Source: Candidatus Peribacteraceae bacterium (GTDB lineage: Bacteria > Patescibacteriota > Gracilibacteria > Peribacterales > Peribacteraceae). From it: DNA of 42,447 nt. The stretch spans positions 1 through 42,447 of the forward strand of contig JAGOTD010000007.1 of assembly GCA_018061945.1 (NCBI GenBank), given 5' to 3'. Made by a program: the position numbers and the translations under genes. Positions 1 through 7,592 of this stretch are shown here, one piece after another. The notes under the pieces were generated by a model. The model was not told the DNA's origin, made no database searches, and saw only the letters and a program-made list of their open reading frames with translations. Each line of letters starts with the position of its first letter. The stretch's first letter is position 1.

Positions 1-236
1 ACACCGGCAAACAGGGGTGAGAAAAAGGTGAAGAGCGAGGGGCGCGGCTGCATAAGTTCATCCGCTTTGCGCTGCAATTTCATGCGTAGTTCCTGCACAA
101 AATTCTCATCTGGTTCGCGGGCGGGATTATTGGCCAGAAGAAGTTCGATAAGCGGGACTAGTTCTTTCTCGTGCGCTTTGAGCGCCGGATCAATTTCGTA
201 CAAATCGCGGAGAAGGGCGGAAATATTCTTGTTCAT
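1..236 (-). CDS. Partial protein coupled to the ECF sigma factor (possible anti-sigma or sigma-associated protein)
   Basis: The first 78 codons of a gene run off the left edge. The start codon overlaps the sigma-factor stop as ATGA (positions 233-236), so translation of the two genes is probably coupled. The visible part begins MNKNISALLRDLYEIDP and is a mostly charged helical segment ending in FTFFSPLFAG, which looks like the beginning of a membrane segment. Proteins encoded directly behind an ECF sigma factor are often its membrane-anchored anti-sigma factor. That role is inferred from position only; no anti-sigma zinc motif is visible in the part present. The ORF is open in only this frame of the minus strand with good amino-acid composition, so I am confident it is coding but not of its function. 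Confidence 0.7.
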   Translation of the reverse strand, partial: MNKNISALLRDLYEIDPALKAHEKELVPLIELLLANNPAREPDENFVQELRMKLQRKADELMQPRPSLFTFFSPLFAG

Positions 237-802
237 AACGTGGAAGGGAAAAGCAACAGAAGCAAATACGTGAGTGCGGGAAGTTGTGTGCGCAGCGTGT
301 CGATAGTGCGGCAGAAAATCACTTTGCAATTGCCTTCGCTCTTACCCGTGACAGCTGCGATTTCGGCGTAACTAAGGCCTTCCCAGAGACGCAGCATGAC
401 GATGTCGCGCTTGTCTTTATCGAGGGTCTGTAGAGCTGTCTGGAGTTTTTCGAACGCCACTTTGCTATGCGTGCCGCGCTCGATATCTTCGGAGGAAGAC
501 AGATCCCACACATCGTCGATATTTTTTACCTCACGCGTTGCGCGGTAATGATCGGCGATGCAATTGCGGGCAATGGAGTAGAGCCAAGCAATAAACGGAC
601 CTTTATCCGCCGAGTACAAATGAATCTTCTCGAGTGCGCGCATAAACGTGACACTCGTGATATCTTCGGCAGTTTGCGTGACGAGCGTGCGACGGTAAAT
701 GAAGGCATAAATTTGCTTCACATACTGGCGATACAAAGGATCAAAATCAGTCAGATTGCCTGACTGACACGCTACGATAAGCGACTGTTCATCGGTAGAC
801 AT
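233..802 (-). CDS. RNA polymerase ECF-type sigma factor (sigma-70 family)
   Basis: The 189-aa protein has the two-domain ECF layout. Region 2 lies at about residues 20-90 (DPLYRQYVKQIYAFIYRRT, then ITSVTFMRALEKI and the FIAWLYSIARNCIADHYR stretch typical of regions 2.3-2.4). Region 4 lies at about residues 115-175, with LDKDKRDIVMLRLWEGLSY, AEIAAVTGKSEG and the DNA-contacting helix after it. Sigma factors of this class direct core polymerase to a small stress or envelope regulon. The C-terminus ends in a leucine-rich stretch (YLLLLLFPSTL) beyond region 4, which is unusual and may be an extra helix. The gene is coupled by an ATGA overlap to the downstream partner gene. The leader before the start is C/T rich (CTCTTTCTCTCCCGT) without a Shine-Dalgarno sequence. 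Confidence 0.93.
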   Translation of the reverse strand: MSTDEQSLIVACQSGNLTDFDPLYRQYVKQIYAFIYRRTLVTQTAEDITSVTFMRALEKIHLYSADKGPFIAWLYSIARNCIADHYRATREVKNIDDVWDLSSSEDIERGTHSKVAFEKLQTALQTLDKDKRDIVMLRLWEGLSYAEIAAVTGKSEGNCKVIFCRTIDTLRTQLPALTYLLLLLFPSTL

Positions 803-914
803 ACGGGAGAGAAAGAGGAAGGCCGTCCTGTGAAAAGAGATACGACAGGAATAAGTAAAAGGTTACAGAATTAGGAATAAGAATGCGAACACTGCTCAAA
901 TAATCAATCTTTAT

Positions 915-950
915 GCATAATTCGTAATTCCTGATTCGTAATTCGCTTCC
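915..950 (+). repeat. Dispersed intergenic repeat, TAATTCGTAATTC family
   Basis: The stretch contains ATAATTCGTAATTCCTGATT followed by CGTAATTCGCTTCC. Closely related copies occur at 11850-11928, 22068-22145, 32667-32743 and, remarkably, inside secA at 38112-38150. This copy is a single arm, whereas most others are inverted pairs. Confidence 0.8.
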
Positions 951-980
951 AGGTCATTCATAAAATCCCACCATGCACAC

Positions 981-1009
981 TTGACGCCTCTACCCTTCCC
1001 CTGTACATT
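981..1009 (+). promoter_or_regulatory. Promoter of rpmB
   Basis: TTGACG at 981-986 and TACATT at 1004-1009 are separated by 17 nt. The expected start site lies about 6 nt before the ATG at 1022, leaving a leader of only a few bases (about CAGCTTTT) with no room for a Shine-Dalgarno site. Confidence 0.75.
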
Positions 1010-1021
1010 CTCCCAGCTTTT

Positions 1022-1225
1022 ATGTCACGAATGTGTGAAATGACCGGCAAAAAGGGTTCAACTGGCAACAAACGAAGCCATTCGTTGCGTGCAACGCGCC
1101 GCACGTTTAAGGCAAATATCCAGAAGAAGCGCGTGTTCGACCCAAAGTCGGGCACCTTCAAGACCATGCGCGTATCGACTAGCTACTTGCGCACGCTTGC
1201 TAAGCGTCTGCAGGCAGGTCGTTAA
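1022..1225 (+). CDS. rpmB: Large ribosomal subunit protein bL28
   Basis: A 67-aa basic protein beginning MSRMCEMTGKKGSTGNKRSH, matching the conserved start of bL28 (C-x-x-TGKxxxxGNxxSH), followed by ATRRTFKANIQKKRVFDP and a conserved end RVSTSYLRTLAKR. It binds 23S rRNA near the E site of the 50S subunit. Length is normal for the family. It is monocistronic, with its own promoter at 981-1009 and the opposite-strand glycosyltransferase converging from the right. The sequence before the ATG, TCTCCCAGCTTTT, resembles those before rpsR and the small ORF at 8915, suggesting a shared start-site context. Confidence 0.97.
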   Translation: MSRMCEMTGKKGSTGNKRSHSLRATRRTFKANIQKKRVFDPKSGTFKTMRVSTSYLRTLAKRLQAGR

Positions 1226-1291
1226 TCATCCCCTTCTTTTAGATCTGATCCGAGTAATCGGGTTGATTTTTCCGCGTAACGTACAAAAAAC

Positions 1292-3127
1292 CTAGAGAGG
1301 CAAAACAAATATCCCGATGATAAACGCACTGCACACACCAATAAAGAACAGGCTGCAGATGTAGCCAGCAATGCGCAATATGCGCGGCAGACTCCGGATA
1401 CCGACAACAATGCAATACGCAAACGGCACAATGAGCAGCAGCGAGTAACGGAAATCCTGCGAACAACTGTACGGTGCAATCACGCGAAACAAAATATGTG
1501 CAGCGAGCAGAGCACCAAGCGTGAGCCAGACGGGAAACGTATCCATCGCCTTGCGCCGCAGCATGGCATACAAGCCGCAGAAAACAAACGGCACGAGTGT
1601 ATAGCCGCTGATGATAATCACCGATGCCAACGTCTTGAGTCTCACACCAAAATCAAACTCACCGAAGAACATAGACCGGTAAAAATATTCACCGAAATGG
1701 CGCGACAACGTCATATCGAATGCGTTATTGAATGGCTGACGCATCACGGCTAACGGATGAAATGTGAGTAGACTGTCGCGAAGAGAAAAGGGAGGCAGCA
1801 GGAGATCTCCATTCAGACCCTGAATATTACCAACTAACAGAAGATTGCCTTGCAGGACGCCTTTGGAGCGTAAAATAATATGCCAGGCCATGACAGCCGC
1901 CAGTAAAACAATCGAGAGTAAAACCATCCATGTTTTTTGGCGCAGACGGATGCGCGCAAAGAACAGGCACGTAAAAGAAATGGCAATCAGAAGACTAGCG
2001 TTCGATTTTGTGAGAGCCGCAAAACCAAGCAAGATGACGAGTGCAAACCAATCTGCCGGGCGCGGATCTTTCCACCATCGCACCAGCTGCAAAAAAATCA
2101 AAATACTTAGAAAAGCAAAGAGCACATCGTTATTGATGCGCGACGCCTGGAATACGAGCGATGGAATACAGACAGTAAGCGCGAGAAACAGCAGAGCAAA
2201 GCGAGTATCCGTCTTTTTCGGAAACAGCGTACGAGAAAGTGACACCAGCAATAAAACAGTCAGACAAGAGAGTAGTGCTGCCAACAGCTGGAGATGATGG
2301 ATGGATGGTCCGAACAAGACACCAAACGGAAGCCGAATCGAGAGCCACGCCGCGGACAGAAAGTAGTACAGTGGCGGCTGATAAAACTGCCAGCCAGTAC
2401 CGGCTTGCGGAATCGTCCAGTGCGCCAATATGTATCGCACGTACTCAATATGACCATCGACATCGTGTCCACGTTCAGAAGCAGAAGTCGAAACAAGGTA
2501 AACGAGCCGGAGGAATATTCCGCCAACAGCAACCCACAGAAAGCCAGCCTGCTTGCGCCAAAATAGCGGTGCATGCCGATACCACATCACGATGTACCAG
2601 ATACACAAAAACAGCACTGCTCCTTCTATGCCAAGCATCACCGGATCCAAGCGATCGGGCTCAAACCGGAAAGAACTGGCCCCGCCGGCATTCGACACCG
2701 TTGCCTCCACTCTGTTGAGGCCGTAATGCAAGAAAGATCCAGCAGCAATACGTTTCTTGAGGTTGTAATCGCATTTCGGATTGTCCCATTGCTCACGAGG
2801 TACCGGCTGTCCATTGATGGAAAGATCTACGAGACAATCATCCGCCTGCACCAAAAACAGCCTGGGATGCAGCCTGTACATGTGCATAGGTACAGTAATA
2901 TGCAACGCTGTCGCAGGAGCCTGCGACACTACTAAAGGCATTGTTCCCTGCAGCGTTTGTTCACTGGATCCAAACGTATACGCAACCGGCATGGCTGCGG
3001 GCCAGACTTGATTGCGTAGGACAAGCAGCAAAAAAAGCCCCGTACAAAAGAGCAACGTATCAAAGCCAATCCACTGATATTTCTTCAGGATGGATGTCAC
3101 GCGATGACGTTTGCGGTGAGTCGGCAT
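1292..3127 (-). CDS. Multi-spanning membrane glycosyltransferase (GT39/PMT-like, GT-C fold)
   Basis: The 611-aa protein has one N-terminal membrane helix (about residues 22-40), an extracytoplasmic beta-rich segment (about 45-165, with two Cys that could pair), then about ten to twelve hydrophobic helices. The first loop of the membrane domain carries HDVDGHIEYVRYILAHW followed by YQPPLYYFLSAAWLSI, the layout of polyprenyl-phosphate-sugar-dependent GT-C glycosyltransferases (PMT_2/ArnT-like), in which acidic residues of the first loop are catalytic. It would transfer a sugar from a lipid carrier to a protein or glycan outside the membrane. The acceptor is unknown. The inserted N-terminal soluble domain is unusual for the family. 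A possible -10 TATGAT lies 17 nt upstream of the ATG. It converges on rpmB. Confidence 0.8.
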   Translation of the reverse strand: MPTHRKRHRVTSILKKYQWIGFDTLLFCTGLFLLLVLRNQVWPAAMPVAYTFGSSEQTLQGTMPLVVSQAPATALHITVPMHMYRLHPRLFLVQADDCLVDLSINGQPVPREQWDNPKCDYNLKKRIAAGSFLHYGLNRVEATVSNAGGASSFRFEPDRLDPVMLGIEGAVLFLCIWYIVMWYRHAPLFWRKQAGFLWVAVGGIFLRLVYLVSTSASERGHDVDGHIEYVRYILAHWTIPQAGTGWQFYQPPLYYFLSAAWLSIRLPFGVLFGPSIHHLQLLAALLSCLTVLLLVSLSRTLFPKKTDTRFALLFLALTVCIPSLVFQASRINNDVLFAFLSILIFLQLVRWWKDPRPADWFALVILLGFAALTKSNASLLIAISFTCLFFARIRLRQKTWMVLLSIVLLAAVMAWHIILRSKGVLQGNLLLVGNIQGLNGDLLLPPFSLRDSLLTFHPLAVMRQPFNNAFDMTLSRHFGEYFYRSMFFGEFDFGVRLKTLASVIIISGYTLVPFVFCGLYAMLRRKAMDTFPVWLTLGALLAAHILFRVIAPYSCSQDFRYSLLLIVPFAYCIVVGIRSLPRILRIAGYICSLFFIGVCSAFIIGIFVLPL

Positions 3128-3315
3128 GCGAAAGAGATGAACGGATCATACCAGACGCAACCTGCCGCTTTGCGGCGAAGTGACAGGAAGCGCAAGCGTA
3201 GTCATGCGATTATTTCTCAAAAAATGAGGCACATGGAATGCACTCCATTCTCTGATTGTCCTGGCTTAGACTTCCCTTTTTGCGCCACCAAAGGTAGATT
3301 ATCGCAACATTCTTT

Positions 3316-3405
3316 GGAGAGGTCGCATAGTGGCCTAGTGCGCTTGCTTGGAAAGCAAGTATTCTCGAAAGGGAATCGGGGGTTCGAATCCCCCCCTCTC
3401 CGCCA
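3316..3405 (+). tRNA. tRNA-Ser(GGA)
   Basis: Acceptor strands GGAGAGG and CCTCTCC pair and are followed by G and an encoded CCA. The anticodon stem CTTGC/GCAAG encloses the loop TTGGAAA with anticodon GGA, which reads UCC and UCU serine codons. A long variable arm with stem ATTC/GAAT marks a class II tRNA, as expected for serine. The T arm carries GGTTCGAATCC. The gene stands alone, with no other tRNA nearby. Confidence 0.97.
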
Positions 3406-3803
3406 CGTAAAATCGCTGCGCGATCACGTGCCTGCACGCCGAAGTGTTTTCAAAGTACCCGAATGTTCCGGCACGCAGGCGTGGCGCAGCCAATTCATTC
3501 AGAGATTATGAAAGCAACTCTAGATTTTACGTGCCACGTGGTGCCGAAGGCACTTTACGTGGCTTATATCTCCAACTGCCTCACTCTCTCATAGTCTAAT
3601 ATCGGAATCTAAAAACATCGCCGCGGCCAGTCCTTCGATCAACTCAGGATAAAAAAGGCCGCTCCTACAGAAGATGTAAAATTAACTCCAATGCAATCCT
3701 TTAAGTGCTCTGAATCTTTAGAATCCTCTGCATCGTCTGGTTCTTCTGTTTCTTCCCTCATGCATCTTGATCCCCTCCCAAAGCCCACGTACTCTAGTGT
3801 CCT
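3406..3803. other. Intergenic region with short inverted repeats and repeat relics
   Basis: No gene is supported. CCACGTAAAATC just after the tRNA is mirrored by GATTTTACGTG near 3523, which could base-pair behind the tRNA. GTGCCGAAGGCAC at about 3541 is a small hairpin. At about 3620-3660 there is a relic of the GCCGCGG...CCGCTCCTAC hairpin family and a CCTTCGAT...CTCAGG motif. At 3716-3755 there is a copy of the 9-nt-period repeat (on the minus strand CAGAAGAAC CAGACGATG CAGAGGATT). The right end holds the pheT promoter. Confidence 0.6.
3767..3795 (+). promoter_or_regulatory. Promoter of pheT, near-leaderless
   Basis: TTGATC at 3767-3772 and TACTCT at 3790-3795 with a 17-nt spacer. Only 8 nt separate the -10 from the pheT ATG at 3804, so the transcript should start within about two bases of the start codon. 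Confidence 0.7.
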
Positions 3804-6182
3804 ATGAAAATCTCTCTTCAGTGGCTCTCCGATTTCGTTGATTGGACCGAAAAAGATCCGCAAGTAATTGCTGATCGACTCACGGCTGCAACCGGTGAAA
3901 TTGATGACATTGAAGTACTCGGACGATACTTAGAAAACTGCTGTGTTGGTAAAGTCATTACGCTCAGCAAGCATCCGAATGCCGATAAGCTCACGCTCTG
4001 CGACGTCGAAACCGACAAAGGCATGAAACGCGTTGTGTGCGGCGGAACGAACTTAAAGCAAGGCATGCTCGTGGCTTTTGCGCATACAGGCGCAACGGTA
4101 AAGTGGCACGGTGGCGAAGTGGTGACGTTGGCGCCGGTTAAAATCCGTGGGGAACAGAGCGAAGGGATGATTTGCGCGGCCGAGGAATTGGAACTCGATG
4201 CGTACTACACCGCCAAGCCCGAAGATGGGCAGCGCGCGATTATGGATATAACAGGGATGAACTTGGCACCGGGTACATCGCTCAAGCAAGCGTTTAATCT
4301 GCACGACACGATTTTGCATATCGACAATCACGCCATAACCAACCGTCCGGATTTGTTCTCGCACATCGGGATCGCTCGTGAGTGTGTGGCTCTGGGACTT
4401 GCGAAATGGAAGAAAGAAAAAAAGCATACCAAGCCGACTTTTGGGAAAGCCGAGATTCCTTTCAAATGTATCAACGAAATTCCACAGCTGATTCCAACTT
4501 ATCGCGCCTGCTTACTGAGCATCGACAGTGCCGGCCAGACGCCGGATTGGATGAAGCAGCGACTGGAAGCCACAGGACATCGCAGTATCAATTTGCCAAT
4601 CGATATCACCAACTATGTGATGACGGAACTGGGCATGCCACTGCATAGTTTTGATAGTGACGATTTCAAAGGTGATATTCACATGCGTACAGCCAAGGCC
4701 GGAGAGAAGCTGGTCACACTCGATAAAGTCGAACGCGTGCTGCCAGAAGGCGCGATTGTCATCAGCGATAACGAGGGTATTTTCGATTTGCTCGGCATTA
4801 TGGGCGGACTGCGCAGCTCGACCAAAGACACATCGAAGCACTTGTACTTACACAGTGCACAGGTGGATGGTAAAGCGATTCGCAAAGCGGTTATTGCAAC
4901 CGGCCATCGTACGGACGCCGCAACGGTCTACGAAAAAGGCGTTGCACCAATTACCGTTGAAAAGGGATTTGAACGCGCATTGGAGCTACTACTCGAGCTT
5001 GTGCCAGGTGCTAAGATTATTTCCAAAATGGAGTCCGTCGGAAAACATGAAACACTCAAGCCGATCGCCTTACCTATCGCCACAGTAACGCGCATGCTTG
5101 GCATCGACATCAGCGAAAAAGAAATCACCAGTATTCTGACTTCTCTCGATTTTGGTGTGAAGAAAGCGGCCAAAGGCAGCAAAAAAAATGGTGCGACTCT
5201 GACGGTGACGCCACCACCACATCGCATCGGCGATATAACAGGAGCACATGATCTGATAGAAGAAATTGCTCGCATCTATGGCTACAACAAGATTCCCGTC
5301 ATCATGCCCGAGGCGATAACACAGCTTCCAGAGCGCGACGAACGGATGAATAAGCTACGCACTGCGTTGTCGGCCCAGCAGTACATTGAGCTCCTCAACT
5401 TGTCTTTCACAAATGCCGAAATCATGAAAAAGGCAGGTTTAAGTCCGGATATTGCGGTCACTATTGCCAATCCGCTGGGCGAAGAACTCTCGCGCATGCG
5501 CACGCATTTACTGCCAGCTATCTTGCAAGTAACTGGTCGCGAACTAAAATCCGAAAAGAAGGATTTGAAACTTTTTGAATACGGTCATGTCTTTGCCAAA
5601 GGCAGCGAATCAACACAATTCTGCGCCGTGCTTGCCATGCGCGACAGTACAACTATTGCAGACGAACCCATTTTGCAACTCAAGGCCGATATTCTGAGTG
5701 CTTTTAGCATCATCGGTTACACGCTCGACGCAAAACCGATTGCAGACAATCTGCCGCCTTACGCTCATCCTGGTCGCAGTGCGCTCATCACCTACAAAGG
5801 CGCAACCGTTGGCTTGCTCTGCGAAATTCATCCGCAGGTGCGCAAAGCGTTTGAACTACCCGAGCGCGCAGCCGCAGCCATTATCGATTGGCAAGCGCTC
5901 ACTGCACTGCCGCAAGTCACTCTCCTGACAAAGCCACTTGCTCTGTTCCCCGCCATTTCCTACGACGAAACGATTGCTCTGCCAGCATCGATGGAAGTAC
6001 TGCTCGCAGAATTGAAAATAAAAAATCCACTGATCGAATCCGTACAAGTAGTCGATCTCTATCAGAAAGATGCACTGAAGACCGCCACCCTTCGCTTCGT
6101 GTACAGAGCAGCCGATCGTACGCTCGAGCAGAAAGAAACCGACGCAATTCACGCACCAATTGCCTCTGGGCTCAAGCGCTAA
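3804..6182 (+). CDS. pheT: Phenylalanine-tRNA ligase beta subunit
   Basis: The 792-aa protein is full length for bacterial PheT. It starts MKISLQWLSDFVDW (B1). The EMAP-like tRNA-binding domain follows at about residues 44-130 with KHPNADKLTLCDV and GEQSEGMICAAEELEL. The B3/B4 editing region contains THRTDAATVYEKG-type sequence near residue 370. B5 (about 410-500) and the catalytic-like core follow, with the FDX-ACB anticodon-binding domain from about residue 705 (LFPAISYDETIALP to TLRFVYRAADRTLEQKE). Together with PheS it forms the (alpha-beta)2 enzyme charging tRNA-Phe. pheS is not adjacent, unlike the usual pheST operon. The promoter is immediately upstream. Confidence 0.96.
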   Translation: MKISLQWLSDFVDWTEKDPQVIADRLTAATGEIDDIEVLGRYLENCCVGKVITLSKHPNADKLTLCDVETDKGMKRVVCGGTNLKQGMLVAFAHTGATVKWHGGEVVTLAPVKIRGEQSEGMICAAEELELDAYYTAKPEDGQRAIMDITGMNLAPGTSLKQAFNLHDTILHIDNHAITNRPDLFSHIGIARECVALGLAKWKKEKKHTKPTFGKAEIPFKCINEIPQLIPTYRACLLSIDSAGQTPDWMKQRLEATGHRSINLPIDITNYVMTELGMPLHSFDSDDFKGDIHMRTAKAGEKLVTLDKVERVLPEGAIVISDNEGIFDLLGIMGGLRSSTKDTSKHLYLHSAQVDGKAIRKAVIATGHRTDAATVYEKGVAPITVEKGFERALELLLELVPGAKIISKMESVGKHETLKPIALPIATVTRMLGIDISEKEITSILTSLDFGVKKAAKGSKKNGATLTVTPPPHRIGDITGAHDLIEEIARIYGYNKIPVIMPEAITQLPERDERMNKLRTALSAQQYIELLNLSFTNAEIMKKAGLSPDIAVTIANPLGEELSRMRTHLLPAILQVTGRELKSEKKDLKLFEYGHVFAKGSESTQFCAVLAMRDSTTIADEPILQLKADILSAFSIIGYTLDAKPIADNLPPYAHPGRSALITYKGATVGLLCEIHPQVRKAFELPERAAAAIIDWQALTALPQVTLLTKPLALFPAISYDETIALPASMEVLLAELKIKNPLIESVQVVDLYQKDALKTATLRFVYRAADRTLEQKETDAIHAPIASGLKR

Positions 6183-6195
6183 GAACTATTGATCG

Positions 6196-6287
6196 AGAAT
6201 AAAAGCGGTTAGCGATTAGCCATGATGAATGATTGCCAACCAAACCTTTCTGCCATTCCTGCCCTTTCTCACCTTTCTGCCTTCTTC
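6196..6287 (+). repeat. Two intergenic repeat fragments upstream of the cobalamin adenosyltransferase
   Basis: AAAAGCGGTTAGCGATTAGCC at about 6201-6221 belongs to the AAGCGGTAAGC family also found at 14736-14808. CTTTCTGCC...CCTGCCCTTTCTCAC at about 6246-6284 belongs to the C/T-rich family found as an inverted doublet at 16700-16925. An in-frame upstream ATG at 6222 would translate the second repeat and is rejected as a start. Confidence 0.7.
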
Positions 6288-6839
6288 ATGAAGATCTACA
6301 CCCGCACCGGCGACAAGGGTCAAACGGGATTATTCGGCGGAAAGCGCGTGGATAAATCTGCGATACGTCTTCACGCCTACGGCACGATTGATGAATTGAA
6401 TGCATCGCTTGGAATTGTTCTGACAAGCAATCGCCTATCGAACGATTTACGCATACAGCTAATCAAAATCCAATCCGATCTCTTTACCGCCGGCGCCGAT
6501 TTGGCAACACCACTCGAGAGCAAAGCCAAAACCGGTCGTATGCAGCAAAGGCACATTGATGAGCTGGAGCAGTGGATCGATGCAATGGACGCAAGCCTTC
6601 CGCCTCTTACACAATTTATTTTGCCCGGTGGCTCGGTCGAAGCTGCGCAGCTCCACCTCGCTCGCACCATTTGCCGCCGAGCCGAACGCTGGATGGTGGA
6701 ATTGCAGCAATCAGAATCCATCGGCGACTTCGTCTTGCCGTATATCAATCGCTTGAGTGACTATTTGTTTGTCGCAGCCAGGTACATCAATCGCACACTC
6801 GATACACCGGAAGAAGCGGTGGTGATTGAGAAAATCTAA
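6288..6839 (+). CDS. Cob(I)alamin adenosyltransferase, PduO type
   Basis: The 183-aa protein begins MKIYTRTGDKGQTGLFGGKR, the ATP-binding start motif of PduO-type ATP:cob(I)alamin adenosyltransferases. It continues with RLHAYGTIDELNASLG, and near the C-terminus carries the cobalamin-side motif ARTICRRAERWMVEL and LPYINRLSDYLFVAARY. It would convert cob(I)alamin to adenosylcobalamin. I chose ATG 6288 because the family starts here and the 22 codons upstream lie in a dispersed repeat. No other cobalamin gene or B12-dependent enzyme is in the window, so it probably serves salvage of an imported cofactor. Its 3' end overlaps by 4 nt the convergent gene at 6836. Confidence 0.93.
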   Translation: MKIYTRTGDKGQTGLFGGKRVDKSAIRLHAYGTIDELNASLGIVLTSNRLSNDLRIQLIKIQSDLFTAGADLATPLESKAKTGRMQQRHIDELEQWIDAMDASLPPLTQFILPGGSVEAAQLHLARTICRRAERWMVELQQSESIGDFVLPYINRLSDYLFVAARYINRTLDTPEEAVVIEKI

Positions 6840-7138
6840 ATATCTGCAAACGGCAATCCGAAATTCATATACACAAATACCCCGAACAGAATGATGAGTG
6901 GAATACCAATCCCCAGTGCCAATCCACGCGAGAATTTGCCGTTTTTTGTAAGGCTGGCATACAAACTCGTGCCTGCGTAGAGCATGCCGCTACCGAGTAA
7001 TGGCAGATCCGATGCATTGAGAATGGGCAGCAACACATCCGTCTGAATATCGCGCTTCACCAATACTAGCAAAATGAGCACAATCGAGCCGAAAACGAAG
7101 AAGATGACAGAGAAAATTCGTGCGAGTGCGCTGGCCAT
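6836..7138 (-). CDS. Small membrane protein of unknown function
   Basis: A 100-aa protein with three predicted membrane helices: about residues 8-28 (IFSVIFFVFGSIVLILLVL), 43-62 and 74-95 (LALGIGIPLIILFGVFVYM). Between the last two is a short basic loop (TKNGKFSRG). I do not recognise a family. It lies downstream of rpmH on the same strand but separated by a 30-bp perfect palindrome. In many bacteria rnpA follows rpmH; this protein is not RnpA. The hydrophobic pattern and clean ORF make it likely coding. Confidence 0.7.
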   Translation of the reverse strand: MASALARIFSVIFFVFGSIVLILLVLVKRDIQTDVLLPILNASDLPLLGSGMLYAGTSLYASLTKNGKFSRGLALGIGIPLIILFGVFVYMNFGLPFADI

Positions 7139-7168
7139 AGGGAAAGCTTACACCAAATTATTGAGCAT

Positions 7169-7198
7169 GGTAACCGGCGGTTTAAACCGCCGGTTACC
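7169..7198. repeat. Perfect 30-bp palindrome (GGCGGTTTAAACCGCC core)
   Basis: The arms GGTAACCGGCGGTTT and AAACCGCCGGTTACC are exact reverse complements. A second copy with the same TTTAAA core lies at 28081-28108 (one mismatch pair). It sits between rpmH and the downstream membrane-protein gene and could act as a transcription terminator-like cruciform or a dispersed palindromic repeat. There is no T-run after it on either side. Confidence 0.85.
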
Positions 7199-7266
7199 AG
7201 ATGATAATCAGCAAATACGAAAAAAAACTAATGCTTCCCTTGATTCTTGCTTCTAAATTCTTACTT

Positions 7267-7410
7267 CTATTTAAGTTTTTTCTGTACGGTGACGCGGCGG
7301 CGACCTTGCGTACGACGACGTGCAAGGAGGTTTCTACCTGTTTTCGTAGCACTGCGAGCCAAAAACCCGTGCTTACGAAGACGCCGACGCCATTTGAGTT
7401 TACCTAACAT
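7267..7410 (-). CDS. rpmH: Large ribosomal subunit protein bL34
   Basis: A 47-aa very basic protein, MLGKLKWRRRLRKHGFLARS then ATKTGRNLLARRRTQGRRRV and a Lys-rich end. This matches bL34 (K-x-x-R-x-x-x-HGF-x-x-R-x-x-T-x-x-GR-x-x-L-x-x-RR-x-x-GR). It binds domain I/III of 23S rRNA. The start is set by an ideal promoter (TTGACC, 17 nt, TACTCT) ending 8 nt before the ATG. bL34 is normally followed by rnpA near the chromosomal origin; here it is followed by a membrane-protein gene, so the usual rpmH-rnpA-yidC order is broken. Confidence 0.96.
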   Translation of the reverse strand: MLGKLKWRRRLRKHGFLARSATKTGRNLLARRRTQGRRRVTVQKKLK

Positions 7411-7418
7411 GTTGGCAG

Positions 7419-7447
7419 AGAGTACAGGTGCCAAATCGTACGGTCAA
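7419..7447 (-). promoter_or_regulatory. Promoter of rpmH, near-leaderless
   Basis: On the minus strand TTGACC (7447-7442), a 17-nt spacer and TACTCT (7424-7419). The -10 ends 8 nt before the ATG at 7410. It is one of the clearest promoters in the window. Confidence 0.8.
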
Positions 7448-7592
7448 TATGAATTTTACAAATTGCTTCATTGCTGGCATTGTTCAATTCACTGCATTCG
7501 CTATAAAAATTCTTGCCTTTGCAGCAATGTAACAATATAACAATTCAACAATCTTTTCGCTCAAACTCTTACCAGCTCCCTCGCCTGTCTCT

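Noticed and set aside
3210..3437. Minus-strand ORF with the peptide GGIRTPDSLSRILAFQASAL
   Set aside because: It is the antisense translation of the tRNA-Ser gene, a well-known source of false protein predictions.
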